Below are positions 1 to 9,908 of a stretch of DNA of 64,000 nt, piece after piece (the stretch's first letter is position 1; each line of letters begins with the position of its first letter). The position numbers and the translations under genes are program-made. This DNA comes from Peromyscus leucopus (lineage: Eukaryota; Chordata; Mammalia; Rodentia; Cricetidae), in assembly GCF_004664715.2 (NCBI RefSeq), contig NC_051071.1:33338337-33402336 (forward strand). Reading direction: 5' to 3'. The notes under the pieces are model-generated. The model did no database searches, was not told the DNA's origin, and saw only the letters and a list, made by a program, of their open reading frames with translations.

Positions 1-641
1 AACGCAAGGGTCCAGATCAGTTATGTTCCTCAGCTCTCTCCCAGCAGGCCCTGCTATCCCTCAGGAGAGGCTGCCCATGTAGGCAACTGGTGGCTGGTGG
101 CTGCATTTGAGGTAAGTCAGAACAGCTGGCTGCAGGGTAAGATTATTAAACAGAAGCTGGAATTAAGAAAGGTGAGGGAAATTAGTATGGAGATGCATAT
201 AAAAGATGCCATTTAGAAGTTGCTCTAAAATATAATCAGAATTATCCTCCCATCCTTGGAAAGACAAACAAAAATCTAGCAAACAACAACCAAAAAACAA
301 AAGTGCTCAAGGATCTATGCAGAAGAAGAGATGGAAAGATTCTAAGAGCCGGAGGTGGTGGATGACTCCAAGGAAACAGTGTTTTTCAGTCACAACAGGA
401 CTGGCACATGTATGAACTCACAGAGACTGTAACAGCGTGAATAAAACCTGCACAGGTTCAAACCAGACAAAATGCCAGTATGGAGACGGGAAGTGGGCAC
501 AATTTCCTATCCCTAACCAAGAAGCTGTTTTCAGTTGACAGCTGCTGGGAAAGGGAGAATCCATTTTCTTCAACAAAGTGATGCTAGGTATATCTACCAA
601 AGACATTCAAATTCAGTTCATTAGATTTGTTGCCCAGGGTA
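1..641. other. Anonymous non-repeat sequence
   Basis: I recognise no transposable element and no credible reading frame here. The stretch is A-rich around 240-310 (runs of caaacaa type) and otherwise of mixed composition. The one open frame on the minus strand is short and resembles nothing I know. Confidence 0.5.
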
Positions 642-845
642 GGCTGGCGAGATGGCTCAGTGGTTAGCAGTGCACACTGCTTTGCTGATCTCAGTTTGGT
701 TTCCAGGACCTGTGTTGGGTGGCTCACAACTGCCTATGGCTTCAACACCAGGCAGATCCAATGCTTCCATAGGCACCTTCATGTATATGCACATACCCAC
801 ACACACGCACACACATACACCACATACAGATAAGTGAAAGAAATC
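642..845 (+). mobile_element. B2-type SINE
   Basis: The 5' part starts with ggctggcgagatggctcag, the tRNA-derived head of rodent B2/B3 SINEs, and continues with the expected 'ggttcccaggacc'-like B box (here tttccaggacctgtg) and 'ggtggctcacaactgcctat'. The 3' end passes into a short CA-rich tail and then an A-rich segment. Length (about 200 bp) fits a full-length copy. Two overlapping open frames across it are by-products of the SINE. Confidence 0.9.
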
Positions 846-1754
846 TTGGGGGAAAAAATGTCAAATGCAAATCAATGTCAAAGGGGCCTTATTTGTAGAA
901 AAAAAATTAAACATTCTCATACGCATGTACACATATCTGGGATGTGAGTGGATCACAAAAATGATCTGCTTGCAGTTGAGTATTTACATTTTTGTCTGAA
1001 CTGAAAAATCAGCATTGTCTTGCTTTTCTTGTTTCAAGCTTCGGTACATATGTCCAGGCCTTGACAGTAGGCAGTGGGGGAAAGAGAGTTTCACAGGTGC
1101 ACAGAGAGTCATGCAGAAGTCCTAAAGCTGTCAGCATTTGGGTCCTGGCCAAATGACATGTCCTGGTCGGGCCACATCTGGAGAGACCCTTTGGTGATTT
1201 TCCACGCTGTGATCTACTGCCACCCAGGGACAGGCACAGCTGTTCTCCCCTCTTGAGTTGCTGACAGGTTTTGTGTTCCCTGTTTCTTCTGGGATATTTC
1301 TCTTGCTCCACCAACTACTTCACTGAGCAATTTCACTTGGATCCTATCTCAAACTTTCACTTCCTCCCCTGTCTCCAGGATGTCTCCCTCAGTTCCCTGT
1401 CCCCAGTCCCCTCTTTCCAGGAGTTCCACCTCAGTGCTCCCAGTGTTTCCATCTTCTGTTGGTATGACTTTCTTTTGCATCATCTGGAGACAGTGTGGTA
1501 TCCAAACTTCCAGTCAAAGCCCTTATCTGCCTACCGTCTTGCCGGATTTGCACGTCCATACTTCCTTTACTGAAGAAGCCAGGCTGGTGAATTCAGTGTC
1601 TTTCCTGTCCCCTCTCTTCTCTATTGTCAGGGATTTGCTCACACTCTGATAGAGAGGTCCATGCCCCCACCCCCACTCCCTTTCAAATCTGTGCCTGTCT
1701 GCACACTCAGGGTAGGAAGGGTCTCTTCTTCCAACTGTCATCTATAACCTCCCT
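846..1754. other. Anonymous sequence, pyrimidine-rich in the middle
   Basis: No repeat family is recognised with confidence. From about 1270 to 1680 the plus strand is C/T-rich (many cttcc, ctctc words), which keeps several short frames open by lack of stop codons rather than by coding constraint. No splice-bounded exon or conserved protein motif is visible. Confidence 0.45.
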
Positions 1755-1914
1755 CTCTGGGAGGCACAGGATGACTTTGAACATCCTCCTATTTTCAGCT
1801 CCCACATACTGAGGTAACCATGCGCAGTTTTATGTGGTACAAGGAATTGAAGCCAGGGCTCCATGCATGCTAGGTAAGCACTCTACCCATGGAGCCGTAT
1901 TTCCTAGCTCACTT
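1755..1914 (-). mobile_element. B4 (ID-B1 fusion) SINE, minus strand
   Basis: Read on the plus strand it shows the B1-derived part first (aggatgactttgaac ... cccacatactgagg) and then the reversed tRNA/ID part (gaattgaagccagggctcc, catgcatgctaggtaagcac, tctacccatggagcc). This order is the B4 arrangement in minus orientation. The copy is diverged and lacks a clear tail. Confidence 0.7.
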
Positions 1915-2795
1915 GTACCATTAAAATCCCATCTGAAAGGACAGGGACGTCACAGAAAAGGTGCAACTTAAAGAATCCAAGGGAACAGAAGAGATTCAGT
2001 GAGTGAAATCCTTAACTGAATTTTGGAAGATGGAAACCCAACAGAGACATACGGACACTGTTGTTGAATGGGGAAAGAACAGGACTTCTTCAGCCCAAAG
2101 ACAAGGACACCAACATGTAGCCAGCCAATTCCCGACAGGAACCGAGAAGGGCTCAGAACTTGAGAAAGTGGCCAGTGACAGTGCTTGAGACCTGAAGCTC
2201 CAATGACTGAGTCTCTCCATGCCAGGGCTCCCGCCCACTTCCTCCTTCCTCCCTAGAACCCCAACTGCCTCCTGAGCATAGAAAATCTCATGCACACGAA
2301 GCCAGGAGCTGGAAAGTTCTTGTTAAGATAGTTCAAAAGGATATGGGAAAAAGAAGCTCTACAAACTGCCGTGTAGGTCACTCCGGTGAAAGACAATGCT
2401 AGTTGACCACCTAGCCATGGACGGCAGAAATCACCACTTGTATGGACCAGCTTTGAAGCACACACGCTTATGCTGAGCACCTCTTGATTATGGATTCCTG
2501 GGAGCTCAAGGATTCCTCAATTTGTGCTAAGTTTTCAAAGCAGCACAAGAGATAAACACAAATAGACAAAGGGTAGAAACAAACAAAATAAATGGCTCAG
2601 GAGGCAGAGGAAGAAAAACCTCTTTCTTTTAAAAAAAGCACCATTTAATTTTTTAAAATCATGTCTATATGTGTTTTGATAAAAATAAGTTAATATTGAA
2701 AGCACTCTGATTCTTGGGGGTATAATAGAGTTGCACTAGAAATATTATTCTCATGGTTAAAATCTATGTGTGATGTTGGGAAGTAATTAAATGAC
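1915..2795. other. Anonymous sequence
   Basis: No repeat or gene recognised. The last 150 bases are AT-rich. Open frames on both strands between 1996 and 2480 overlap each other and show no recognisable domain. Confidence 0.45.
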
Positions 2796-2916
2796 GCTGA
2801 CCTCGGCTTTTCAACTGTGAAATTGCCATGGTAATATACTAACTCACAGAGTTGTTTTGAGAATTAAAAGGAGATGATGTAACACAGTGTGTATATTCTG
2901 TGCTAAATAAATGATT
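2796..2916 (-). mobile_element. MIR SINE, minus strand
   Basis: Plus-strand text 'ttttcaactgtgaaattgcc ... cacagagttgttttgagaat ... gtgctaaataaatg' follows the reverse complement of MIR (tttcctcatctgtaaaat ... cagggttgttgtgaggatt ... gtgctcaataaatg). It is an ancient mammalian tRNA-derived SINE, internally degraded. Confidence 0.8.
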
Positions 2917-3113
2917 TGAAAAGGCTTTTTATTACCAGTAGTCCTTGCCATTTTGGAAAATGAAAGTTTGGCATATTATCTTTTCTCTAGAAAAATGGGT
3001 CCATATACATACATGTGTGCGGAGACAGTATCTTACACACTATTCCAAAGGAACTCAGACTCTGCCAAACAAATGCTCCCCTGAAGTTAAACGTCTCCAC
3101 TGCGTGGAAATCA

Positions 3114-3248
3114 CCAGTGGCAGGGGAGTGGGTGGGTGGAGAAGTGAGCCACTGGCTGGGAAAAGACCGCATCTAATCCTGTGTATGCCGAACAGAGATG
3201 ATTCTGTGGGACCAGAGGTAAAAATGTCACCTGATCTGAGGGCTCCAA
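3114..3248 (+). repeat. Inverted repeat arm A (partner 4518-4650)
   Basis: This 135-bp segment recurs in opposite orientation at 4518-4650. By eye the arms agree at roughly 90 percent, with differences mainly at 3154-3170 and 3220-3245. Arm A lies directly against an LTR 3' end at 3249. The shared sequence begins cagtggcaggggagtggg. I do not recognise it as a named repeat. See the finding on an inversion. Confidence 0.9.
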
Positions 3249-3336
3249 TCAAGCCTCCAGTTAAATCTTTTGTTTTGTAAGACTTTCCTTTGTCATGGTG
3301 TCTTTTCACAGCAATAGAACACTGACTAAGACAAGC
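3249..3336 (+). mobile_element. 3' end of a MaLR-like LTR, plus strand
   Basis: The text 'gttaaatcttttg ... ttgtcatggtgtcttttcac ... agaacactgactaagaca' matches the terminal part of the complete LTR at 9909-10258 (attaaatgctttctt ... tcatggtgtctgttcacag ... agtaactaagaca). Only the last ~88 bp are present. The rest of such an element lies in reverse orientation at 4736-5215. Old non-coding retroviral LTR material; no viral genes. Confidence 0.7.
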
Positions 3337-3662
3337 CCCACCCCTTGACTGGTTGTCCAAACCTTCTTGCAGGTCCCAGAAATTGCAGCTGTCATTCATG
3401 CGACTGCCTAATTCTTCTGTTTCTAGTCTTTTCTGCCCCACTGCCAGAACAAACTTGTACAAATGTACATTTGTAGATTGTCCCTACTCTCTTCTAATCT
3501 CTCCAGTGACTTTCATCATTCAAAGGAAAACGTAAAACTGTTATGCCCTGTGAGATCTGTGTGCCCTGGCTCAACTCTAAGACTGATTCCATCTGCAGGT
3601 TGCTTTTATCAAAATTCTCCAGCACTTCCTTCTTCCTCAATATTAGTCCTGTGTTGTGCTGT
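3337..3662. other. Anonymous sequence
   Basis: No recognised repeat or coding signal; a short interval between the LTR end and a dinucleotide repeat. Confidence 0.4.
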
Positions 3663-3663
<1 letters not shown>

Positions 3664-3715
<52 letters not shown>

Positions 3716-3742
3716 GAGACAGAGAGAGAGAGAGAGAGAGAG
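3664..3742 (+). repeat. Compound microsatellite (GT)n then (GA)n
   Basis: An uninterrupted GT run from 3664 to 3710 is followed by a GA run from 3713 to 3742. It adjoins a minus-strand SINE at 3743, and probably grew from that SINE's CA-rich 3' tail. Open frames across it encode only cysteine-valine or threonine-histidine repeats and are artefacts. Confidence 0.97.
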
Positions 3743-4042
3743 CATGTGTGTAAGTGTGTGTTAGAAGATTAGAAGTCAACATTAAGTATTTTTCCTCATT
3801 GCTCTCCACCTTCAGTTTTCGTGAAAGGGTCCTTGCTAGGCCCGAAGCTCACTGATTTGGTTAGTCTGGCTGGCCCAGAAGCTTCAAGAGTCTGCCTGTC
3901 CCAGAGACCGTATTGTTGCTGGGATTATAGGCACATGCTGGTGTGCACCCAATCTTTCCCATGGATGTTGGGATCTGAACTGGGGTCCTCACGCTTACAC
4001 AGCAAGCATTTTGCCAATAGAACCACCCCCGAGTCCTTGCCC
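3743..4042 (-). mobile_element. RSINE1/B4-family SINE, minus strand
   Basis: Plus-strand words 'gctcactgatttggttagtc', 'ctggctggcccagaagc', 'tgctgggattataggc' and 'gatctgaactggggtcctca' follow the reverse complement of the composite tRNA-B1-like SINE I know as RSINE1/B4. The tRNA-like head (aagcattttgccaatagaac) ends near 4042. Confidence 0.75.
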
Positions 4043-4517
4043 TGCACTGTTAAAGAAAAAGTGTTTCCTTCCATCCATGGTGTGTACACATAACAAAGAA
4101 AAAACAACCTTGCAGTGGGGGATGGGTGTGGTTGGGGCTGGGGACAAACTGCTGAAAGCAATATCTGAGATTCAATAGAGCCAGGATCACATCCAGGGCA
4201 GTCTAACTTCAGGTTCCATATTTCTTCAGCCCCACTAATTAAATGCTTATTGAATGCTTGGGTGCCCAGCAATAGGAAGGAGAGAAGCTACCAGTCCTCT
4301 CTAAGGAAAGCTGCTGGTACTTTCCAGGAGATCTGCATGCCCTTCACAGGAAGCAACCATGGCCTCTAGGTTCTTCCTTTCTAGGAAACCACCAGAAACC
4401 CTTGTCTTAAATCCTGTAGCCATGGAAAGCCAAAGCCATCATAAGCCTGAGGTCAGCACAGGTTAATTGGATATTCCTTTCATGGACCAAATGGATTAAC
4501 CCTGACTGTGAGTCAAC
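4043..4517. other. Anonymous sequence inside the A/A' inverted repeat
   Basis: No recognisable element. It is the right half of the interval between inverted repeat arms A and A', and may be part of an inverted segment (see findings). Confidence 0.4.
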
Positions 4518-4650
4518 ATTGGACCTCTCGGATCAGGTGACATTTTTGTCTGATCCCACAGAATCATCTCTGTTCGGCATACACAGGATTAGATGCAGTC
4601 CTTACCCAACCAGTGGCTCACTTCTCCACCCACCCACTCCCCTGCCACTG
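4518..4650 (-). repeat. Inverted repeat arm A' (partner 3114-3248)
   Basis: Reverse-complement copy of 3114-3248. Shared landmarks on the plus strand are gatcaggtgacattttt, cacagaatcatctctgttcg and cacccactcccctgccactg. Arms are separated by about 1.27 kb. The small divergence between them suggests a duplication younger than the surrounding MIR and old LTR material. Confidence 0.9.
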
Positions 4651-4735
4651 AAGAATTCTGGGTGATTAGAAAGAAGAGAAAAGGAAGGGCCTCATCATTA
4701 AAGTTGAAAAGGAGGGGTCTCATCATTAAAGACTT
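4651..4735. repeat. Short imperfect direct repeat (catcattaaag)
   Basis: Within this 85-bp linker the motif 'cctcatcattaaagttgaaa' is followed closely by 'tctcatcattaaagactttt', a roughly 30-bp imperfect tandem unit. It separates arm A' from the reversed LTR body. Confidence 0.6.
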
Positions 4736-4838
4736 TTCTGTACAGTACAGATATTAAGTTCATTATCATCATGTCAGGAAACATGGCGGCATGCAGGCAA
4801 GCACTGGAGGAGAACCTAAGAGCTTCATTCTAGTCCAC

Positions 4839-4895
<57 letters not shown>

Positions 4896-4937
4896 CAGAG
4901 AGAGAGACAGAGAGAGAGACAGAGAGAGAGAGACAGA

Positions 4938-5015
<78 letters not shown>

Positions 5016-5215
5016 CTGGGCTTGGCATGGACTTTTGAAACCTTACAGCCCAACCCCAGTGTCAAACTTCCTCCAACAAGGCCATACCTACTTCAACAAG
5101 GCCACACCTCCTAATCCTTCTAATTCTTTCAAATAGTGCCACTCCCTTGTGACTAAGCATTCAAATATGTGAGTATATGGGTGCCATTCTTATTCAATCC
5201 ACCATAGTGGATGTG
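4736..5215 (-). mobile_element. MaLR-like LTR body, minus strand, expanded by (GA)n
   Basis: From right to left on the minus strand this follows the LTR at 9909-10258: 'ttgaataagaatggcaccca', 'aggaggtgtggccttgtt', 'ggtttcaaaagtccatgcc', and after the microsatellite 'catgccgccatgtttcc' and 'tgatgataatgaactt'. The 3' end is missing; a matching 3' end lies in plus orientation at 3249-3336. A 172-bp GA tract sits in its internal CT-rich segment. Naming is uncertain: similar sequences may be catalogued differently. Confidence 0.7.
4843..5014 (+). repeat. (AG)n microsatellite with CAGAGA interruptions
   Basis: About 172 bp of near-pure AG with regularly spaced C substitutions in the first half (4888-4950) and a pure run after about 4951. 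It lies in the CT-rich segment of a reversed LTR, so the element probably supplied the seed. Long serine-leucine or arginine-glutamate frames across it are artefacts. Confidence 0.98.
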
Positions 5216-5880
5216 GGAAGAGTTGGATTCAGCACAACCAGGGTCCCTTCCTAAACAGTGTGAGATGGAAAAATAAAATCACAGAGAAGCCCAAGTGGCT
5301 GAGCCAAGTTCACAAAACAGCATAGCCTTGGCGCTGACAAATATGACAGTCAAAGTTGCTTCTCTCCTCTTCTTTACCAGTACTGAGCTCTCAAATTTTA
5401 GTTGAGTACAGGAGCAGGCACGCAAACGCACACACACACACACACACACACTGTCTATTCCATTCTCCTTGAAGATAAGAATGACCACATGTCCAGGTTT
5501 TAGCAAGTGGGAAGTCAGTAAATACAGTGTACATGTATACTGATTGGTCCCAGATATTGACCACTCTTCATACACGCGCATACTGCTTTTGCTCACATTC
5601 AATTTGGACGTATAATAACACAGGTTTGACCCAAGCTTGGACTACTATCTCCATCTCTAGGGCAGAACTCATGTATTGAGACTGGAGCACTCAGATAGAA
5701 CCTTCTGTCTTCCTTAGCCTGGTGATCCCCTTGGAGTCCCGTCTATGGACATTCTCAACAGGTTTCATAATGAAATGTCAATTTGCTCGGAAGGTTAGTA
5801 GTCTGTTACTCACAGCTGAACCCAGTCCTGGTTGTCAACGGATAATACAAACAATAAATATTGGGACAGTAATTAATGTT
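5216..5880. other. Anonymous sequence with a short (CA)n at 5428-5451
   Basis: Apart from a 24-bp CA run (5428-5451) I recognise nothing. The minus-strand frame at 5279-5602 runs through the CA repeat and has no domain signature. Confidence 0.45.
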
Positions 5881-6080
5881 TGATATGCTCTGGGTAGTGC
5901 AGAGAGATCGTTAGACATTCCATGTCCTTTAGTCATAGTAACCTCAAGATGGTGGTATTAAAGTAACCACAGACTGCATGGAAAGTAAAGCTGATGTAGT
6001 GACGGGTCAAGTGATTTGACCATGATCACTGGTCTGGCTCATAATTGGCAGGGTTGGAGCAGCTAGAATTTGACTATGGA
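5881..6080 (+). mobile_element. MIR SINE, plus strand (degraded)
   Basis: The 3' half carries 'caagtgatttgaccatgatc', 'actggtctggctcataattg' and 'gcagggttggagcagctaga', matching MIR's 'cttgcccaaggtcaca ... agtggcagagctggaac' region in plus orientation. The 5' part is poorly preserved. Confidence 0.6.
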
Positions 6081-6690
6081 GACACACTAATGAGACACAG
6101 GGTAGGACACACTGATGAAATTATAGGGGAAGTGGAATAGCTTTGACCTCCTTATATGGTAGCATTCTATTTTTACCTTTTAGGATGACACTAATATAAA
6201 GGAGTCACATCAGAGTCCTCAAACCGGGCCTTTCACGGTCCAGCTTCTTTAGAGCGCCTATTTGTGAATTTTGTATATGTCAAGCATAGTGACACTAGCT
6301 CTGCATTTGCAGTGTAACTCCCAATTTTATAATGAAGTAAAATTATACAGCCTAAGCCTCGGAAGTGATTAGAATAGAGATCAGTGTGTAGATTGAGTTT
6401 GGGAGCTGCATTTTAACACTCTACCATCAGTGCTCTGGGGAAGGCTACTCTCCGTGATCATCAGACCCCAGTAAGCAGCAACAGCATTGCTGATAAATGA
6501 TGAGATGAATGCACAGGGGTCAGCCAGACATGAGGTGGGACACACTACCATCCTGGAGAACAAACCTTCAGAGCATATCAACGGCTTGGAAAACAACTGC
6601 AAATTCAGAGACTCGTAAATTTTCACTGTCCATTGAATTCTATGAGTTAATCTTCATCTTTAACCCGAAAGGACTAAGAGCCATTTGGGG
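6081..6690. other. Anonymous sequence
   Basis: No repeat or gene recognised. Frames on both strands between 6381 and 6796 overlap; the plus-strand one runs into the SINE that follows, which argues against coding. Confidence 0.4.
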
Positions 6691-6990
6691 GGACTGGGAG
6701 GACATCTCAGTTCAGTTCTGTCAGTGGTACAAGCCTGGGAACCCGAGTTCAGTCCCCACAGTTGATATTTTAAAAAGCCAGGACATGGTGGCATGAGTTT
6801 GTAATTCGAGTGCTGGGAGGTAGAGACAGTCAGATCACTGGGGTGCTCTGGCCAGCTACCATCACTTAAAGTGGTGGGTTAAAAAGGAAAAAAAAAAGTG
6901 CACAGTGGTACCCAAGGAACAACACCCCAAATAATCCTCTGGTTTCCATATGAATGCACACATGTTCATATTTAACTGCACACGTGCGGA
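6691..6990 (+). mobile_element. RSINE1/B4-family composite SINE
   Basis: A tRNA-like head (ggactgggaggacatctcag ... gaacccgagttcagtcccca) is followed by the second unit (aaaagccaggacatggtggc ... gagtgctgggaggtagagac) and the characteristic tail segment 'aaggaacaacaccccaaata' / 'atcctctggtttcca'. Order and spacing match a full-length copy. An A-rich linker lies at 6882-6897. Confidence 0.8.
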
Positions 6991-7002
6991 AGAAGAGGAG
7001 AA

Positions 7003-7050
7003 GGAACAAAATGGAAGATGAGGAGAAGAAGAAGAAAGGAAGGAAGAAAA
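7003..7050 (+). repeat. GA/GAA-rich low-complexity tract
   Basis: Purine-rich run of gaag/gaaa words following the SINE tail (aagatgaggagaagaagaag and similar). Degenerate simple repeat. Confidence 0.7.
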
Positions 7051-7084
7051 ACCATCTAAGGCATTAGAGTAGAGTGCCATTACC

Positions 7085-7361
7085 TCCAGGTGTGTCTGCA
7101 CGGGCATTCCCTGATAGAAGAACCACTCTGAGTGTAGGTGGTACTATCCACTGGACTGGAGGCCAAGACTGGATTAAGGACAGAAAAGGAGAGCTGAACA
7201 CTAGCATTTCTCCCTCTTTCTACACCCTGGTCTGCCCAGATGTGAGCAAGCAGGTTCACACTTTTGAACAGCAGCTTTGAGATTCCCCTACCATCATGCC
7301 TTCCATCAGGTTGTTTCTTATAAGGCCTTTGGTCACAGCAAGAGAACAGTAACTAAGACAA
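7085..7361 (+). mobile_element. Rodent LTR-like repeat, plus strand
   Basis: Words such as 'gtaggtggtactatccactg', 'gactggaggccaagactgga', 'aggagagctgaacactagca' and the end 'agagaacagtaactaagaca' follow a common rodent repeat whose 3' end resembles MT/ORR1 MaLR LTRs. The element is diverged and 5'-truncated. The exact family name is uncertain. Confidence 0.6.
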
Positions 7362-8090
7362 GTACAGCATGCATCATCACAGAAGTTCATTGACATCCCT
7401 GCTTTACTCAAAATGAGACTGAAATAGTGATAGGAAAACCAGGTCTGAGTCCTTTCTGCTTCCAATGATCTGCTGTTGGATAATATATATTTGAGGGAGA
7501 AAAACATACATTTATATTAATTTCAAGGCACAGCAATCTGAAAAGAAATAACCAAATATGCTCTGTGAATTGTAATCAGAAAAGTTAAATCTATATGATG
7601 CTTAGGCAATGAGACATTTCAGAAAATTCCCTAGAAATCATACAAGGTTTCTACCTAGTCAATGGAAGATGGAACCTTTCTTATAACTTAGCATTATTAT
7701 TACCATTGTTATTATTTGAGACAGTTTTATAGCTGAAAACCATTCACTTCTCATCATCGGTGTCAATGAGAAATAGGCACCAATATGACAGTGCACAGAC
7801 CAGAATTGCACAATGATTTTCCTTTAACTTTTAGTCATTCCCTGCATGTGTGCTCCCTGGGCACCTGTCAGTGTCTGATGACTTTACTTGCAATGAACCC
7901 TTTAATACTAATGGTGTCACCTTGTCACCCCCCCTCACACACACTTTCTACCACTCTTCCTCATCTTCTCACTCAAGTCTTTCGCGGCTCCCTAGTACCT
8001 ATGCCCCCACCAGCCTCCTCTTGTGGACCTTCCTTCCAACTCCTCCCATGTCCCATTTGCTACACCCACATCCCCTGAGTCTCTTACTCA
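7362..8090. other. Anonymous sequence
   Basis: No element recognised. From about 7930 to 8090 it is C/T-rich, leaving two long overlapping plus-strand frames (7785-8257) that lack stops only because of composition. The second half may be the upstream part of the L2 that follows. Confidence 0.4.
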
Positions 8091-8345
8091 CACATTCCTC
8101 ACTCAGGAATGAAGACATCTATCTGCTCAGCTGTCCCCTTCTAAAATGGTCCTCCCTGGACATCTTCTCTAAAATGTGGCTCCTTACTTTGATGGGCTTT
8201 CCATTATGCCATTTCTTTCTTCCTGACACTCTAGCACATATTTGTTCATTTACTTAAAATTCTGTCTCCTCTGTGAGGGGAGGCTGGCTGACTTCCGGAG
8301 CTTGCCTCAACAGTTGGTTCACATTAATTGAACAAATAATAAATA
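8091..8345 (+). mobile_element. L2 LINE 3' end
   Basis: Landmarks of the L2 3' UTR appear in order: 'cttctctaaaatgtggctcc', 'ttctttcttcctgacactct', 'catatttgttcatttactta' and a terminal 'aattgaacaaataataaata'. The copy is strongly diverged and ends where a SINE begins. Confidence 0.65.
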
Positions 8346-8355
8346 AAGGTCATAT

Positions 8356-8541
8356 GGTGTTAGTGAGAGGCCTCAGCAAATAAAGGTGCTTGCTAGGGAA
8401 ACCTAGAGTTCTGTATTCGAGTCTATACAAAAAGGAAGGAGAGAATAAACTTCACAATGTTGTCCCCTGACATCCACACACATGTTGTGACATACATGCC
8501 CACATGCATACTCCCCTATATACTAATAACTAAAATTTTAA
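8356..8541 (+). mobile_element. B3/B4-type tRNA-derived SINE
   Basis: The head 'gtgagaggcctcagcaaata' with 'aaggtgcttgc', then 'ggaaggagagaataaacttc', 'gttgtcccctgacatccaca' and an AT-rich tail, follows the rodent B2/B3-like consensus. It sits right at the 3' end of the L2. Confidence 0.7.
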
Positions 8542-9640
8542 TAGTTACTGTATGAATCAATAAACTTCCTAGGGGCAGCAAATATGCTAAGTCTGAAATA
8601 TGTAAATGAGTTGGCCAAAGATGTCTAGGTTCTTGAGAAACATCCTAATAGGTATGACTATGGCATCACACCTGCACAACATGACTGACCCAGAGTGCAG
8701 GTAGATGTCTTCACACAGTATGGGTTCTGCATTATAGCAGAAGCCTGTCTAACCTTTAATGTCCTTACTGGTACAGGAATATGACCCCTTCCATACCAGA
8801 TAGAAGAGAGAAGGGCTTATCTTGTTCACTACTTCATTTCTAACATCTACTAACACAGTCACTGGTGCACGCAAATATTAGCTGAAGCAATCAGGGATTA
8901 TATGAAGACCATTCCTCAAATCAGAAAACCAACTTTCCCAGGTCACCCAACTGGTATATGCTGCATATACAACCTAAATACCCACTGATTGATTCCAGTT
9001 GCTTGCCTCGAATCCTACAAAGAAAATGGGAGAGATGGCTTGTTTTGGGCATCTACTTTCTAGAATATGAGCACTGGTATTTTAAGTGAAGGCCTTGCTT
9101 ATGTGGTATGAAAGGTTTAGAAATCAGTTTACAGTTTGAGTTTTGAAATGCGTGTATCCTCACATTGCCATTACACTTGTCAAAACACGAGCATTTTCTA
9201 GAAAATTTTCTCGGGCTTCTTGCCAAGCCAATCCCAACTGCCATTAAAGATGGGCTTGCCTGTTCTCAAAGTTTTAGTCATACTTTAGGTGCGATATTTT
9301 GATTCGGGGTGATTAAAAAGATAGACTTATTTTTCAAAGATGGAACCCTTCCTCCAAGCTCCATTAAACGTCTGTTCTCCTGATTGTCGCACAGGTTATC
9401 TGTATTATATAGCCATGCACTGGGAAGTGTTTACCATTGGGGCATTCATGGACAGTGAAGAAGAGAACCCTGGTGTACAGTGTTTCCTGACTTCTGTGGT
9501 ATAAATACATCTACTGGGGCCGAGGCTAAGCTGCCAATATTAGCAGAGAGTGCAAAAGAGGTGTCCACAGTGGGTACTTGAGATCCAGCTCCAGTACACC
9601 ATGTGAAAATTCACCAGGAGAATCGATCAATTGAGGGTGC
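8542..9640. other. Anonymous sequence
   Basis: Over 1 kb without a recognisable repeat. Composition is ordinary. No frame longer than about 60 codons and no regulatory motif that I would defend. Confidence 0.4.
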
Positions 9641-9908
9641 TGCCAGTTTCACATTACTATGGCCCAATACCTGACGGAAATGAGTTAGAGGAAGGAAGGT
9701 TTACTTTGGTTCACAATTTCAGAGATATTTGAGTTCATTATGATAAGAGTTCATTAAGGAGTGATGGACAGAAGCTTGAGGATACAGTGAATTCACATGG
9801 TACAGACCAGAGAGCAAAGAGCTCTGAAAACCAGACATATCCTTCAAAGGTACACCTCTAGTTATCTGCTTCTGCTAGCTAGGCCTCATCTCTGAGAGGC
9901 TTATATAG
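9641..9908 (-). mobile_element. ORR1/MT-type MaLR LTR, minus strand, truncated
   Basis: Plus-strand text 'cattactatggcccaatacc', 'ggaaggtttactttggttca', 'ccttcaaaggtacacctcta' and 'ctaggcctcatctctgagag' follows the reverse complement of an ORR1-like LTR. The part expected upstream of 'ggcctag' is absent because the next LTR begins there in the opposite orientation. Confidence 0.65.

Noticed and set aside
642..845. Possible tRNA gene at the SINE head
   Set aside because: The tRNA-like part belongs to a B2-type SINE and cannot fold as a full tRNA; the same applies to the other tRNA-derived SINE heads in the window.
4769..5114. Ser/Leu-rich and Arg/Glu-rich frames of about 100 codons
   Set aside because: They are translations of the GA microsatellite, which lacks stops in several phases.
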